From UBA1926 sp036732005 (GTDB lineage Bacteria > Planctomycetota > Phycisphaerae > Phycisphaerales > UBA1924): a DNA stretch of 64,000 bases. This document shows positions 15,049-23,848 of this stretch, in pieces. A program made the position numbers and the translations under genes. How positions within the stretch are numbered: position 1 is the first letter of the stretch; every line of letters starts with the position of its first letter. The stretch covers positions 1-64,000 of the forward strand of contig DAINDF010000006.1 in the NCBI GenBank assembly GCA_036732005.1, given 5' to 3'. Below the pieces are notes generated by a model that saw nothing but the letters and a program-made list of their open reading frames with translations, was not told the DNA's origin and did not search any database.

Positions 15049-18000
15049 ATGACGACGCAGACACCAACGGGCACCGCGGGTGAAGCCTCGCTCGGGGCAC
15101 GCGAGCGCGAGGTCGTGCTGCGCCTCGTCCGCATGGTCGCCGAGCGGCAGGAGTTGCAGGCCCGGATCGACCGGGAGCGGGACGCGGCGCTCGAGTCGGC
15201 CGCTCGCACGACGGCGCAGGCCCTGCGGGCGGCGGACGAGCAGGCCTCCGCGTCGGCGGCGCAGGCGGAGAGTGAACGCGAGTCGCGGCTCAAGGCGCTC
15301 GCGGCCCAGTTCGACCAGCAGGCCGCCGAGACGAACGCCGCCCACAAGAAGGCCCGCGCCGAGGCGATGGCCGAGCTCGACGCGGCGCAGCGTCTGGCGG
15401 AAGAGGGGCTGCGTGACGCGGCGTGGCTGGCAGAGGCGTCGTTCGAGGGCGGCGCCGAGCAACCCAAGCAGGAACTCGAGCGCGTCAAGGGCCTTGTCCG
15501 CGCGGAGATGGGTAAGCTCGACTCGATCGAGGCGCACGCGAGCCGCCTCGCGGGCCCGCGCGTGCCGATGCCGCCCTGCCGCCCCCCCGACGATGCGCCC
15601 GACGGGCCGCCCCAGGGGCCCCCGCTCGACCTGATGGTCGAGCGGAGGGAGTCGGCGCTGGCTCAACTCCAGCGTCTCCGCGGGCCGACCCTGCACGGGT
15701 TCCTCCGTGTCGGCGGGCCGATCTTTCTGATCGTGTTCGCAGGGGTCGGCACGGGGCTCTGGCACGGGCTGAACTCCGGGCTCGGCACGCCGGTCGTGAC
15801 CGGGGGGTTGGCGCTGGGCGCCGGCGCGGCGGTGCTGCTGCTCACGCTCCCGCTCCGTGCAATCGCGCTGGCGGGGACACGCAAGCGCCTCGTCCCGCTC
15901 GCGGGCGACCTGATGGAGGCGAGGCGGCTCGGTCTTCTCGCGGTCAGGCTCGCCGAGGAGAACAAGCGCGAGATCGAGCGTGCGGTGACCGAGCGGCGCG
16001 AGGCCGAGGTCAGCGCCGGGAAGGCGAAGTACGAGTCTCGGTTGTCCCGCGTGCAGATGCGGCGGGATCAGATCATCGCGAGGCTCGATCGCCGCCACGC
16101 GATGATCGCCGCGGAGATCCGCAAGCGCCGGGAGGTCGAGCTCGCCGCCGTCGAGGAGCAGACCGAGCTGCGCCGGGGCGAGATCGAGCGGGAGCGATCC
16201 GGGCGGCACCACGAGATCGAGCACGCAAGCGAGGAGGCGAGGCGGCGGGCGATCGCCCACCACGCCGCGGCCACCGCCGAACTCGCCACGCGGTGGAGGT
16301 CAACCCTCGAGTCGGCCCGGGCCGTGCTCGGGGAGGTCGACGCGGCGATGGAGTCGGCCTGCCCGGCGTGGGGTGACGGCGTGTGGACGGCGTGGCGCCC
16401 GCCGGAGCGCGGGGCCCCGGCGGTCCGCGTCGGGTCGTTCACCGCCGATCTCGCCTCGCTGCCCGGGGGGCTGCCCGAGCAGCCCGTGATGATGGAGGGC
16501 CTGCCGGCGAGGTTCGCTCCGGCGGCGGTGCTCGATTTGCCCGATCGGGCCTCGCTGCTGCTCCGGGCCGAGGGCGACGGGCGCGACCGGGCGCTCGCGT
16601 CGCTCCGCAACGCGGTGCTCCGCGTGCTCACCGCCTTCCCCGCGGGCAAGGTGCGCCTGACGATGATCGACCCCATCGGGCTCGGGCAGTCCTTCGCGGG
16701 GTTCATGCGGCTTGCCGATTACGACGAGCGGCTGGTGAGCTCGAAAATCTGGACGGAATCGCGGCACATCGAGCAACGCCTGGCGGACCTGACCGAGCAC
16801 ATGGAGACGGTGATCCAGAAGTACCTCCGCAACGAGTTCCCGAGCATCGAGGCCTACAACGAGCAGGCGGGCGAGATCGCCGAGCCCTACCGGTTCCTCG
16901 TCGTCGCCGATTTCCCGACGGGGTTCACCGACGAGGCGGCCCGCCGGCTGGCGAGCATCATCGAGTCGGGCCCGCGCTGCGGGGTGTTCGTGCTCATGCA
17001 CCAGGACCGCCGCGGCAAACTCCCCGAGACCATCACCGGCGAGGATCTCGAGAAGGGCTGCCAGCTCGTCGAGCACGACGGCGAGGGGGGCCGCTTCGTC
17101 TGGCGCGACGCCGCGTTCGAGGGCCTGCCGCTCGAACTCGAGACGCCCCCGCGCGACGACGAGATCGCCCGCGTGCTCGATGTGGTCGGCCGGGCCTCGC
17201 TCGAGTCGGGCAAGGTCGAGGTGCCGTTCCGCGTGCTCGCGCCGGGGGGCGACGCCCTGTGGAGCGCCTCGTGCGACGAGGAGCTGCGCATCCCGCTGGG
17301 GCGGGCGGGGGCGACCAAGCTCCAGCACCTCGCGCTTGGGCGCGGCACGAGCCAGCATGTGCTCATCGCGGGCAAGACCGGGTCGGGAAAGTCCACGCTC
17401 CTGCATGTCATGGTCACCGCCGGGGCGCTCTGGTACGGCCCCGATGAGCTCGAGTTCTACCTGATCGACTTCAAGAAGGGCGTCGAGTTCAAGGCGTATA
17501 CGGGCGGGCGGCTCCCGCACGCGCGGGCCGTCGCGGTCGAGTCCGACCGCGAGTTCGGGCTCAGCGTGCTCGGCCGCCTGGATGAGGAGCTCAAGCGCCG
17601 GGGCGATCTCTACCGCGAATTGGGCGTGCAGTCGATCGGCGCGGCGAGGGCGGCGCTGCGGCGTGCGGGCCGCCCGGACTCCCTCCCGCGGACGCTGCTC
17701 GTCATCGACGAGTTCCAGGAGTTCTTCACCGAGGACGACAAGCTCGCGCAGGACGCGGGCCTGCTGCTCGACCGCCTCGTGCGCCAGGGGCGCGCGTTCG
17801 GCATGCATGTGCTGCTCGGGAGTCAGACGCTCAGCGGGGCGTACTCGCTCGCCCGCAGCACGGTGGGGCAGATGGCGGTCCGCGTCGCGCTGCAGTGCTC
17901 CGAGACCGATTCGTACCTGATCCTCAGCGAGGACAACGCCGCCGCGAGGCTGCTCAACCGCCCGGGCGAGGCGATCTACAACGACTCGAACGGCACCGTC

Positions 18001-19002
18001 GAGGGCAACAACCCCTTCCAGGTCTGCTGGCTCCCCGACGAGGAGCGCGACGCGACGCTGTCCCGCGTGCGGGCCGCGGCGGCGGGGCTCGAGCGTCCGC
18101 CCCCGCCCGCGATCGTGTTCGAGGGGAACATCCCGGCGGATCTTGCCGACAACCAGGAACTCGCCGCGAGCCTTGTGCCCGGCGCAGCCCCGCCGCGCGC
18201 GCCGAAGGCGTGGATCGGCGAGCCCGTCGCGATCAAGCCGCCCTCCGCCGCGCTGCTGCGTCGCCAGGCGGGGGCGAACCTGCTCGTCGTCGGGCAGCAG
18301 GACGACACCTCGCGCGCGATGCTCGCGTCGGCGTTTCTCGGGCTCGCCGCCCAGCACGCCGCGGCGCCGGAGGGCGTCCTGCTGGCCTTCGTCGACTCCA
18401 CTCCGCCCGACGACCCCGCCGCCGACGAGGTCGAGCGTCTCGCCGGTGAGTTGACTGCAGCGGGCGGGCCCGGCGTCGAGTTCGGGCGGGTCCGCGCCGC
18501 CGCCGACCTGCTCGCGCGCTTCGACGAGGAGCGAAAGCGCCGCGAGGAGGACGGGTCCGCGTCGCACGCCCCGTGGTGCCTGTTCCTGCTCGGCCTGCAA
18601 CGCTTCCGCGACCTGCGGAAGAAGGACGACGACTACTCGTTCTCCTTCTCAGGCGACGCGGACGGCGGAGGGGCCGCCTCGCCCGCGACCCAACTCGCCG
18701 ACCTCCTCCGCGACGGGCCCCCGCTGGGTCTGCATGTCGTCGCCTGGTGCGACACCGCCTCGAGCCTCGCCCGCACGCTCGACCGCCAGACGCTCGGGCA
18801 GTTCGAGCAGCGGGCCGTCCTCCAGATGAGCGCTTCCGATTCGGCGAACCTCATCGATTCGCCCGCGGCGGGCCGGCTCGGCATGAACCGCGGCCTGCTC
18901 TTCAACGAGGAACTCGGCACGCTCGAGAAATTCCGTCCCTACCGCATGCCCGACGGGGCCCTGGTCCGCCGGGTGGTGGACGCGATCCGCCGCGGCGGGT
19001 GA
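15049..19002 (+). CDS. FtsK/SpoIIIE-type (EssC/YukB-like) ATPase with coiled coils
   Basis: This is a 1317-residue membrane ATPase. Residues about 20-165 are coiled coil, two transmembrane helices lie near 221-275, and a second coiled coil spans about 285-430. The active FtsK domain has Walker A GKTGSGKST (775-783), Walker B LLVIDEFQEFF (about 883-893) and FtsK hallmarks YLIDFKKGVEF and GMHVLLGSQTLSG. A second ATPase-like module follows from about 1060: its P-loop position reads VGQQDDTSR, without the GK[ST] core, and its Walker B position reads CLFLLGLQRF, so it is probably inactive. Tandem FtsK domains with a degenerate copy are typical of EssC/EccC/YukB. No FHA domain is seen. It is the likely motor of the locus. 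Confidence 0.88.
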   Translation: MTTQTPTGTAGEASLGAREREVVLRLVRMVAERQELQARIDRERDAALESAARTTAQALRAADEQASASAAQAESERESRLKALAAQFDQQAAETNAAHKKARAEAMAELDAAQRLAEEGLRDAAWLAEASFEGGAEQPKQELERVKGLVRAEMGKLDSIEAHASRLAGPRVPMPPCRPPDDAPDGPPQGPPLDLMVERRESALAQLQRLRGPTLHGFLRVGGPIFLIVFAGVGTGLWHGLNSGLGTPVVTGGLALGAGAAVLLLTLPLRAIALAGTRKRLVPLAGDLMEARRLGLLAVRLAEENKREIERAVTERREAEVSAGKAKYESRLSRVQMRRDQIIARLDRRHAMIAAEIRKRREVELAAVEEQTELRRGEIERERSGRHHEIEHASEEARRRAIAHHAAATAELATRWRSTLESARAVLGEVDAAMESACPAWGDGVWTAWRPPERGAPAVRVGSFTADLASLPGGLPEQPVMMEGLPARFAPAAVLDLPDRASLLLRAEGDGRDRALASLRNAVLRVLTAFPAGKVRLTMIDPIGLGQSFAGFMRLADYDERLVSSKIWTESRHIEQRLADLTEHMETVIQKYLRNEFPSIEAYNEQAGEIAEPYRFLVVADFPTGFTDEAARRLASIIESGPRCGVFVLMHQDRRGKLPETITGEDLEKGCQLVEHDGEGGRFVWRDAAFEGLPLELETPPRDDEIARVLDVVGRASLESGKVEVPFRVLAPGGDALWSASCDEELRIPLGRAGATKLQHLALGRGTSQHVLIAGKTGSGKSTLLHVMVTAGALWYGPDELEFYLIDFKKGVEFKAYTGGRLPHARAVAVESDREFGLSVLGRLDEELKRRGDLYRELGVQSIGAARAALRRAGRPDSLPRTLLVIDEFQEFFTEDDKLAQDAGLLLDRLVRQGRAFGMHVLLGSQTLSGAYSLARSTVGQMAVRVALQCSETDSYLILSEDNAAARLLNRPGEAIYNDSNGTVEGNNPFQVCWLPDEERDATLSRVRAAAAGLERPPPPAIVFEGNIPADLADNQELAASLVPGAAPPRAPKAWIGEPVAIKPPSAALLRRQAGANLLVVGQQDDTSRAMLASAFLGLAAQHAAAPEGVLLAFVDSTPPDDPAADEVERLAGELTAAGGPGVEFGRVRAAADLLARFDEERKRREEDGSASHAPWCLFLLGLQRFRDLRKKDDDYSFSFSGDADGGGAASPATQLADLLRDGPPLGLHVVAWCDTASSLARTLDRQTLGQFEQRAVLQMSASDSANLIDSPAAGRLGMNRGLLFNEELGTLEKFRPYRMPDGALVRRVVDAIRRGG

Positions 19003-19106
19003 CGCCCGCCCGGGGTTCGCGCACGATTCGCGCCCCCCGGCGTTGCCGGGCCCGGTCGCGCCCCGTACGCTCGGGTCGGAGGGTCCCCCGAAACGAGGAG
19101 CGATCG

Positions 19107-19901
19107 ATGGGTGTGCTCGAATCCCTGGCGCGGATATTCGGCGTGTCGCGGCGGCCCGAGCCCAGCGAGGCGGCGGAGCCCGCGGCCCATGACCAGCCCG
19201 CGGGCGCCCCGATCCCGTCGCGCCCGGTCGCCGTTGATCTCTACACCGACGACGATCTCGACGGGGTGGACCCCGCCGAGAGCGACACCGGCCGGTCCCC
19301 GCTCGCCGCGCCGAAGAACAGGCAGGAACTGATCAACGAGCTGCGGAAGAACTACACCGAGGTGCTGGGCCTGGTGCGCAAGGTCGATGCGCACCTGGAT
19401 GAGCAATCGACCCGGGGCGAGCGGCTGCTCGAACTGGCCGAGCGTTCCACGCGGCACGCCGAGATCCTGCCCGAGATCGCCGAGCAGAACCGCCGCATCG
19501 CCGACGCGCTGGTCGACCTCGTCGAACTCACGCGCGACCTGCGCACGAGGCAGGACGCGTCGTCTGAGCGGCTCAACAAGACCGCCCTCCAGCAGCTCGA
19601 ATCCGCCCAGCGCCAGACCGCGGCGATGCAGGCCATGCAGGCCTCCCTCCACCGCGTCGGCGAGGCCGAGGCGGAGACTACCAGGACCATGCAGGGCCTG
19701 GGCGAGACCCTGACGACGCTCTCGGGCTCGACGCGCGACTTGGGCGACACCATCGCGGCGATGCGCGAGACCGACGCCGAGCGCGAGGTCGAACTGGCCC
19801 GCCTCGTCTCCAACAGCCAGAAGTGGCTCGTCGCCGCGGTTGTGTTCTGCGGACTCCTGGCGGTGGGGGTGCTCGCGCTGGTGCTCAACCGGGTCGTGTA
19901 G
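19107..19901 (+). CDS. Tail-anchored coiled-coil membrane protein
   Basis: The 264-residue protein has a short N-terminal amphipathic segment (MGVLESLARIFGVSRR), a Pro/Ala-rich linker and a long helical region (about residues 70-235, resembling methyl-accepting or phage-tail-type coiled coils). A single C-terminal helix (KWLVAAVVFCGLLAVGVLALVL) would anchor it in the membrane. GAGGAG precedes the ATG at 19107. It follows the FtsK-like gene by 104 bases, with TACGCT (19066-19071) as a possible separate -10. Co-location suggests a membrane partner of the export ATPase, but no family name is offered. Confidence 0.68.
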   Translation: MGVLESLARIFGVSRRPEPSEAAEPAAHDQPAGAPIPSRPVAVDLYTDDDLDGVDPAESDTGRSPLAAPKNRQELINELRKNYTEVLGLVRKVDAHLDEQSTRGERLLELAERSTRHAEILPEIAEQNRRIADALVDLVELTRDLRTRQDASSERLNKTALQQLESAQRQTAAMQAMQASLHRVGEAEAETTRTMQGLGETLTTLSGSTRDLGDTIAAMRETDAEREVELARLVSNSQKWLVAAVVFCGLLAVGVLALVLNRVV

Positions 19902-19923
19902 ACGGGGGCCAGGGCCCCCCGAG

Positions 19924-19952
19924 TTGCCACCCGGGCTCGGGGGGGCGATACT
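19924..19952 (+). promoter_or_regulatory. Promoter with leaderless geometry
   Basis: TTGCCA (19924-19929) and GATACT (19947-19952) are 17 bases apart. The -10 ends six bases before the ATG at 19959 with no Shine-Dalgarno. This is the best complete promoter among the leaderless-type starts in the window. Confidence 0.55.
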
Positions 19953-19958
19953 CACCCC

Positions 19959-21533
19959 ATGCTGAACCGCGCCCCGACCCCCGTGCTGTGGGCCCTCCTC
20001 GGGCTCCCGTTCCTCCCGGCCTGTTCCACCGGCTCGGGGTCCTCCCGGGGCCTGGTCATCGACGGAGACACCGGGGATTGGCGGTCCGGCATGGTCACCC
20101 AGGCCGACGGCGACGCCCTCTATTTCCGCTTCTCACCGGGCCGCGCGGGCACGCTCCAGGCCAACGACGAGACCACCCGCCTCGTCTTCGATCTCGACAA
20201 CGACCCCGCGACCGGCAAGACCCTCGCGGGCCCGCCCGAGGTCGGCACCCTCGGCGTCGATCTCGAGATTCTCTTCAGCCCTCCCCTCGCCGAGCTCCCA
20301 CCCGACGAGGCGAGCCGCATCGTCAACCGCCGCGCCCAGCGCGGCGAGCCGGCCAGCGATTTCACCACGGGGACCACGATCGTCCGCCACGGCCCGGGCG
20401 GGGTGATCACCCGCCACAACCACGCCGACGCCGGGTTCCTCTCGGGCCCCACCTACGCCGCCGACTGGTTCGAGGCCCGCCTCGACCGCCACGCCGCCGC
20501 CCTCGCGGGCTCCGGGCTCGACCGGGCGGGCACGGGCCGGGGGATTGTCCTGATCACCGACGGGCGGGGCGAGGTCGCCCGCTACAGCGACCCCTTCTCG
20601 TTCATCCTGCCCGAGCCGTTCACCGACACCGGGCCGTCGCACGCCGCGATCCCCGCCCAGGCCCCGGGCACCATCCGGGTCATGAGCATGAATGTGCTGC
20701 GCGGCAAGCCCATCACCGAGCCCGCCCCGTTCGCCCGCCTCATCGCCGCCGTCGCGCCCGATGTCATCCTCTTCCAGGAGGCCGACGACATGACCAGCGA
20801 CTCGCTCGAGTCCTGGCTCACCGGATATGTCGGGCCCATCGCGGGCAAGCACGAATGGTCCGAGTCGGTCCAGGGTCTCTCGGGCGGGTCCGGGTCCTGG
20901 GACGCCGTCGCGATGCCCGATCTCGGCGTCGCCATCGCCACCCCGCACCTCATCGCCGAGGACTACACCGCTCCGGTCACGATCGCCGACCCCGACTCGG
21001 GCCGCGAACGCCCCGTGCGAGCGGTCTTTGCCATGATCTCCACCCCCGCGGGCGACATCCTGGCCTGCTCGACCCACCTCAAGTGTTGCGGGTCGGCCGG
21101 CTCGCTCGAGGACCGCATCCGCTACGCCGAGACCGAGGCGATCAACGCCCGCTTCGCCGAGCTCGCCGAGTTCGTCACCGCCCTGACCGGACGCGACATC
21201 GAGGCCCGCATCGTCGGCGGGGACATGAACCTCGTCGGCACCCGGGGCCCGCTCGAGACGCTCGGCGCCGGCATCGGCCCCCGTGGGGGCGACCTCACTC
21301 CCGTCGACGCCCCGGTGCTCGGAGACAATGTCGCCTACACCTGGCGGGACGACCGCAGCGCCTTCGGCCCGGGCCGCCTCGACTGGATCCTCGCGGGCGA
21401 CGCCCGCGTCGAACGGGCCTTCGCCCTGGACACGCGCCTGATCGACCCCGCCGTGCTCGCCCAGGTCGGCCTCGAACCGGCCGACAGCGCCGTCAGCGAC
21501 CACCTGCCCCTCGTGGTCGACCTCAAGCCCTGA
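19959..21533 (+). CDS. Lipoprotein with endonuclease/exonuclease/phosphatase domain
   Basis: This 524-residue protein has a lipoprotein signal peptide ending in LPACS (lipobox, Cys about residue 22), so it is lipid-anchored outside the cytoplasm. Residues about 35-210 form a beta-rich region that resembles a carbohydrate-binding or DOMON-like fold. From about 245 an EEP (DNase I-like) domain follows: IRVMSMNVLRG, VILFQEADD (catalytic Glu), STHLKCCG, VGGDMNLVG (Asp/Asn pair) and the C-terminal SDHLPLVVDL (Asp-His). Substrates of such secreted EEP proteins include nucleic acids, sphingomyelin and phosphoesters; the sequence does not choose among them. The start looks leaderless. Confidence 0.88.
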   Translation: MLNRAPTPVLWALLGLPFLPACSTGSGSSRGLVIDGDTGDWRSGMVTQADGDALYFRFSPGRAGTLQANDETTRLVFDLDNDPATGKTLAGPPEVGTLGVDLEILFSPPLAELPPDEASRIVNRRAQRGEPASDFTTGTTIVRHGPGGVITRHNHADAGFLSGPTYAADWFEARLDRHAAALAGSGLDRAGTGRGIVLITDGRGEVARYSDPFSFILPEPFTDTGPSHAAIPAQAPGTIRVMSMNVLRGKPITEPAPFARLIAAVAPDVILFQEADDMTSDSLESWLTGYVGPIAGKHEWSESVQGLSGGSGSWDAVAMPDLGVAIATPHLIAEDYTAPVTIADPDSGRERPVRAVFAMISTPAGDILACSTHLKCCGSAGSLEDRIRYAETEAINARFAELAEFVTALTGRDIEARIVGGDMNLVGTRGPLETLGAGIGPRGGDLTPVDAPVLGDNVAYTWRDDRSAFGPGRLDWILAGDARVERAFALDTRLIDPAVLAQVGLEPADSAVSDHLPLVVDLKP

Positions 21534-21565
21534 TCGTCCGGGCCCCGTTCGCGTGGGAAGTTCAC

Positions 21566-21659
21566 CGGTGCCGTGGTTCGGCCCGCAGGGCGAACCACGA
21601 ACGGACAGCGTCCGAGTTCGACCAACCGCCTTCGCCCTGCGGGTCGAAGGCGGGCACCG
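21566..21659. repeat. Paired hairpins inside an outer stem (REP-like)
   Basis: The outer arms CGGTGCC (21566-21572) and GGCACCG (21653-21659) are perfectly complementary. Between them are two long hairpins: one with arms CGTGGTTCG / CGAACCACG (21572-21599) and one with arms CCGCCTTCG / CGAAGGCGG (21627-21653). Their tips, CCCGCAGGG and CCCTGCGGG, are reverse complements of each other. Two inverted hairpins in this arrangement resemble REP/BIME elements, or a transcript 3'-end structure for the upstream gene. Confidence 0.6.
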
Positions 21660-21732
21660 CGAGCTCGATCTCGCCGAGCCCGCGGAGCGTTGTCTCCCAG
21701 TTCATTCCGGGGCCGTGGCACGCGAGAGGCCC

Positions 21733-21769
21733 CAAAAAAGAAGCCGCCCCGCTGGTCAGGCGGGGCGGC
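21733..21769 (-). terminator. Rho-independent terminator for the PEP-CTERM-like gene
   Basis: GCCGCCCCGC (21743-21752) and GCGGGGCGGC (21760-21769) form a perfect 10-bp stem with a 7-base loop. On the minus strand the stem is followed by a T-rich run (the complement of AAAAAAGAA at 21734-21742). It lies about 100 bases after the stop at 21868. Confidence 0.88.
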
Positions 21770-21867
21770 TCATGTGGTCTGTTGACTGATCCCGGTTCGG
21801 CGTGTGTCGCGAATCACACAGTGTGGTTCCGCGTCACCGGGTCAGGCAGTGATCGACGCGGGGTCGA

Positions 21868-22479
21868 TTAGCGGCGACGGCGGGCCGCGGCCAGGCCACC
21901 GAGGCCGAGGACGGCCAGGCCGGCGGGGGTCGGGACCTTGTAGTCGACCGCGAGGGTCAGGGTGCCGAACTGGCGCGAGTCGATGGCGTCCGCGACATCG
22001 TCGAACGACTCGAAGAGCTCGATGGTCAGGATGCCGCCGGCGGCGAGGATGTCGGGCAGGCCGGCGTCGTCGCCGAGGTCGATGATGCCGCCCGAGCTGA
22101 ACGAGCCGGTGCCGGGGAAGTCGCTGCCGGCGCCGGGGCTGAGGAAGATCTGGTCGGCGAAGTTGTAGGCCGACTCGCTCATCCACGACGCGCCGAAGGC
22201 CTGAATCGTGGTGTCCCAGCCGAGGCCGGTCACGAACGCGTCGCTGCCGGCGACGCCGCCGAGCAGGGCGTTCAGGTCGAGCGAGAGGATCGTGTTGCTC
22301 GAGTCACCGGAGAGGTCCCAGTGGTCGCCGTCGACCGCGAGGACATACACGGCCGAGTTGTAGTTGCTGCGGTTGGCAGCGCCGTTGTGGCCGGCGTAGT
22401 TGGCGTTCCGGGTCAGGGCCGGGTTCGCGGAAGCGACGGTGGCGAGGCCAGCGAGGGCGATGATGCTCAGAGTCTTCAT
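21868..22479 (-). CDS. Secreted protein with PEP-CTERM-like sorting tail
   Basis: The 203-residue protein has a signal peptide (MKTLSIIALAGLATVASA) and an Asn/Gly/Ser-rich body. The tail VPTPAGLAVLGLGGLAAARRRR combines a VP-TP motif, a hydrophobic helix and a basic end, as in PEP-CTERM and the planctomycete 'VPTPAG' sorting signals. An exosortase-type enzyme would process it. The ATG at 22479 is preceded by GGGAGA at good spacing, and a strong terminator follows the gene, so it is a single-gene transcript. The body matches no family I know. It is likely exported to the surface or the extracellular matrix. Confidence 0.85.
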   Translation of the reverse strand: MKTLSIIALAGLATVASANPALTRNANYAGHNGAANRSNYNSAVYVLAVDGDHWDLSGDSSNTILSLDLNALLGGVAGSDAFVTGLGWDTTIQAFGASWMSESAYNFADQIFLSPGAGSDFPGTGSFSSGGIIDLGDDAGLPDILAAGGILTIELFESFDDVADAIDSRQFGTLTLAVDYKVPTPAGLAVLGLGGLAAARRRR

Positions 22480-22828
22480 GTCTTGTCTCCCATCCAAATC
22501 TTGGATTGCTGCACTACGCAGCGGGCATACAACCGGCAACACCCAAACGCGGGCAGAACACCCGCTCTCCTATGAACGATCCGATTTGGGTAAGTTGCCC
22601 TCTCTCTGTCCGGCCACACGGCCGGCCTATGTGCATGCAGTTTCTCCGATTCCGCTCCGTTGTCAAGACTCCAAGGCGTGAATTTTCAGAGATTGGCTGG
22701 TCGAGCCCAAAAGAAGGACTCTGTTCGTAGGGAGATCCCCTCAAAAAGGGAGCAGCCACCCCGCCACACCCCAAGCATCAGCGCGCCGGGCGGCCGTTGT
22801 CTCGTGTGATGGGACCGAAAGTGGGGGC
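22480..22828. other. Leader region with small inverted repeats, no gene
   Basis: This 349-base gap is less GC-rich than its surroundings and lies upstream of the PEP-CTERM-like gene. Two short hairpins are visible near that gene: ATCCAA / TTGGAT (22492-22506) and GCTGC / GCAGC (22508-22522). They sit just before the GGGAGA ribosome binding site but do not cover it. A promoter for the minus-strand gene must lie here, but no candidate is convincing. Confidence 0.5.
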
Positions 22829-23401
22829 TCAGTCCCCGTGCCGGGCCCGGAGCTTCGGGCTCAGACGGCAGAGCAGGTGAACCCGCTCCAATTCGTCGAG
22901 CCAGTCCTGCTGGGTTGCCCGGACCTCGTCCCCGTCGACATGGGCCCCCGGAAGCGGGCAGGAAGCCCCGAGCGACCGGGCCGCCAGGGCCCGGTAGCGC
23001 GACAGAGACCGATCCCCGAACAGGGAGATGAAGTCGAAGTCCTCATTCAGGTAGATCACCACGGGCACCCGCAGGCCTGCGCTGATCATCACGCGCTCGG
23101 CCAGATCGGCGTGGGTGTCGCGGTCCAGAAACCGGGGGCGGAACCGCCCCCCGCTCGCCTCCGCGAACCGCGCGAGGAAGGGCGCCTGCTGCACGCAGTC
23201 GCCGCACCAGGTGCCCGAAAGGACGATCGCGTTCACCTCCCGGGCGAACCCGGCCAGCAGCCGCGACTGGTCCTCGGTGAGTTCGACCCGCTCCAGAAAC
23301 GACCGCCAGGCGTCGCGTTGGTGGGGCGATCCCGTGGCGACATAGTCGTCAAAAGAGAGGCCGGCCGCGTGCTTTCGGGCGAGTTCCGGGCTGGTCAGCA
23401 T
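22829..23401 (-). CDS. Thioredoxin-like family protein
   Basis: This 190-residue cytoplasmic protein has a thioredoxin fold with the active-site motif TWCGDC (about residues 64-69), followed by VQQAPFLARFAE. The cis-Pro region is GLRVPVVIYLNEDFDFISLFGDRSL. The C-terminal extension with ADHL-like helices and two further Cys is usual in the actinobacterial and planctomycete 'thioredoxin family' group that begins with a helical cap. The ATG at 23401 has AAGGA six bases upstream. It is divergent from the redoxin gene at 23849. The partner protein is unknown; a role in disulfide reduction follows from the motif only. Confidence 0.85.
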   Translation of the reverse strand: MLTSPELARKHAAGLSFDDYVATGSPHQRDAWRSFLERVELTEDQSRLLAGFAREVNAIVLSGTWCGDCVQQAPFLARFAEASGGRFRPRFLDRDTHADLAERVMISAGLRVPVVIYLNEDFDFISLFGDRSLSRYRALAARSLGASCPLPGAHVDGDEVRATQQDWLDELERVHLLCRLSPKLRARHGD

Positions 23402-23848
23402 GGGCGTTCCTTAGGGCGCGGCGGTCCGGGCGTTCACGGGCCGCGGCTTCCCACGGCGATCTTGCGACGGGCCGAGATTATTGCACGCGCGGACGCGTTC
23501 CGTTCGCATAAATCGCCCGACGCGATCTCTTGCTTCCAGCGCGAGGCGATGTAGCATTTCTTCAGCCGCCTCTGTTGATGGTGGCTGAAGGATGGACGCG
23601 GTACGGACAGGGGAGTCGGTCGACGCACGCGGGTCGTGCGGCCAAAGCCGAGCCGGCCCGGGTAGATCGGGCCCGGCCCCCAAGGGCTGATCGCCGTTTT
23701 CAACACCCATATTCGACCCGATGGCCGACCCGGCGTGCGCCGGGTGGGCTTGTTCGATGCACCGACCCGCGGCGGTCGCTCCGCGGGGCCGAGGCGCGCG
23801 CCCACGCGCCGCGGATCCGGGCCGCGCGGCCCGATGGGGAGATTCGCC
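23402..23848 (+). other. Long, strongly structured leader before the redoxin gene
   Basis: The 447-base gap between divergent genes has no credible coding region. It carries several stable hairpins in the direction of the redoxin gene. The clearest is CTTCAGCCGCC / GGTGGCTGAAG (23560-23590, one G-U pair, 9-base loop). Others are ACCCGGCG / CGCCGGGT around 23737-23756 and CCCGCGG / CCGCGGG around 23766-23789. It could be a regulatory 5' untranslated region or a small RNA locus. No known riboswitch is recognised. Confidence 0.45.

Larger units (their letters stand above)
21534..21867. other. Non-coding gap with a hairpin pair and a terminator
   Basis: No gene is seen in this 334-base gap between two convergent genes. 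It holds a three-way-junction-like pair of hairpins (21566-21659) and a strong terminator for the minus-strand gene (21743-21769). The part 21660-21740 shows nothing further that I can name. Confidence 0.7.
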
